Notes under the pieces: model-generated
Seen by the model: the letters and a program-made list of their open reading frames with translations, nothing else
Database searches by the model: none
Told to the model about the DNA's origin: nothing
Shown here: positions 63,490 to 64,000 of the stretch, piece by piece
Position numbering within the stretch: position 1 is the stretch's first letter
Layout: each line of letters starts with the position of its first letter
Position numbers and translations under genes: made by a program
DNA from: Asaia bogorensis NBRC 16594
GTDB taxonomy: Bacteria; Pseudomonadota; Alphaproteobacteria; Acetobacterales; Acetobacteraceae
Length of the DNA: 64,000 nucleotides
Assembly: GCF_001547995.1 (NCBI RefSeq)
Contig: NZ_AP014690.1
Location: 1,112,001-1,176,000 of the forward strand
Direction of reading: 5' to 3'

Positions 63490-64000
63490 TCAGGGAAGCG
63501 AGTTGCCTGTTCCACCATGACCCGTGCCCACACCGGCACCCAGCGGACCCTGTGTGCCGCCAAATGTGCTGCCCATGTTGCTCATGGGGTTGTAGCGGCC
63601 CACATTGCCCAGCAGCTGCTGCAGGACGTTGACCTTGGTGCCCGGCGTCGGGGTCGTCTCGCCGACCATGCCGACATTATAGCCGTTCTTGCGGTGCAGC
63701 GTGTCCATGCGGCGCAGGACGCCGGTGGTGTCAAACGCCAGAACCAGAACGTTCTGCTTGGTCACACGAGGAAAGCCCAAAGGCTGGGGCACGGTCACCA
63801 TCGAGACGTAGAACCAGGTATTGTCGTCAAAGGTCGCATGGGCGGTCGGTGAGCCGAGGATATCGGTCACGTCGTTGCGTGTGCTGGTTCCCGGTACGAG
63901 CTGCGAGTAGTCGTCCTTTTCGATCAGCGAGCCACGATTCTGGGGAATCGGGCTGAAAACCGAGCAGCCCGCCAGGGCGAGGGGCGCGATGCAGAGCAGG
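63490..64000 (-). CDS. BamE/SmpA (OmlA)-like outer-membrane lipoprotein, cut at window edge
   Basis: The 5' end lies outside the window. The visible frame has about 170 residues. It starts in a signal peptide (LLCIAPLALAGC) with a lipobox Cys, then NRGSLIEKDDYSQLV and PGTSTRNDVTDILGSPT, the SmpA/OmlA fold signature. The C-terminus is Gly/Thr-rich. The family's BamE is part of the BAM complex, which includes the BamD encoded earlier. A GTG at 63868-63870 is internal, not the start. Confidence 0.85.
   Translation of the reverse strand, partial: LLCIAPLALAGCSVFSPIPQNRGSLIEKDDYSQLVPGTSTRNDVTDILGSPTAHATFDDNTWFYVSMVTVPQPLGFPRVTKQNVLVLAFDTTGVLRRMDTLHRKNGYNVGMVGETTPTPGTKVNVLQQLLGNVGRYNPMSNMGSTFGGTQGPLGAGVGTGHGGTGNSLP

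Noticed and set aside
63490-63870. Complete 126-aa protein starting at the GTG at 63870
   Set aside because: The frame continues upstream into a lipoprotein signal and the SmpA-type N-terminus, so the gene is cut by the window edge instead.

Overview
The window looks like chromosomal DNA of an acetic acid bacterium or close relative (Alphaproteobacteria, Acetobacteraceae). The grounds are an alphaproteobacterial division/cell-wall cluster, GapR (DUF2312) and MucR/Ros proteins confined largely to Alphaproteobacteria, a MarR + response regulator pair of the PetP/PetR type, and high-G+C coding DNA. The family placement is inferred from protein character and gene order, not from a search. I saw no transposase, integrase, phage gene or CRISPR array.

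Positions 259-27327 (minus strand) hold 21 collinear genes: mraZ, rsmH, ftsL, ftsI, murE, murF, mraY, murD, ftsW, murG, murC, murB, ddl, ftsQ, ftsA, ftsZ, lpxC, bamD, recN, ligA and a CNNM/CorC protein. Most junctions are ATGA, GTGA or TGATG overlaps, so the block is translationally coupled. It supplies peptidoglycan precursors (Mur, Ddl, MraY, MurG), the septal synthase (FtsW/FtsI), the divisome (FtsA, Z, Q, L), lipid A synthesis (LpxC) and outer-membrane assembly (BamD). Upstream of mraZ are four TGGGA repeats at 10-11 bp spacing, a likely autoregulatory MraZ operator. Several divisome proteins carry long Ala/Pro-rich disordered segments.

Positions 27752-28148 encode RNase P RNA (minus strand). 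They are followed by an esterase, a small membrane protein, zwf and gapR. Positions 32215-37534 form the most distinctive accessory unit: an ECF sigma factor, a FecR anti-sigma, an STN-bearing TonB-dependent receptor and a histidine acid phosphatase (phytase-like). The sigma/FecR and receptor/phosphatase pairs overlap at stop and start. This reads as a cell-surface-signalling system linked to an organophosphate, possibly ferric phytate. It is followed by a membrane-anchored repeat protein and a Tat-exported short-chain dehydrogenase.

Positions 40261-43118 (minus) carry rplU, rpmA, obgE and proB. tRNA-Ser(CGA) follows, then a YjdM/PhnA-like protein, a Tat lipoprotein esterase, and a guanine deaminase gene overlapping an FUSC transporter gene. 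An 0.86-kb AT-rich stretch without convincing genes precedes a MucR-family regulator. After that come sppA, ihfB, a LysR regulator and trxB. Divergent from trxB runs an Lrp-family regulator coupled to a GT2/GtrA protein and a GT39 glycosyltransferase; the GT39 gene carries an exact 39-bp tandem duplication.

The right end has a secreted S9 peptidase, rpsU, def, a MarR/response regulator/histidine kinase operon and the 3' part of a BamE-like lipoprotein gene cut by the window edge.
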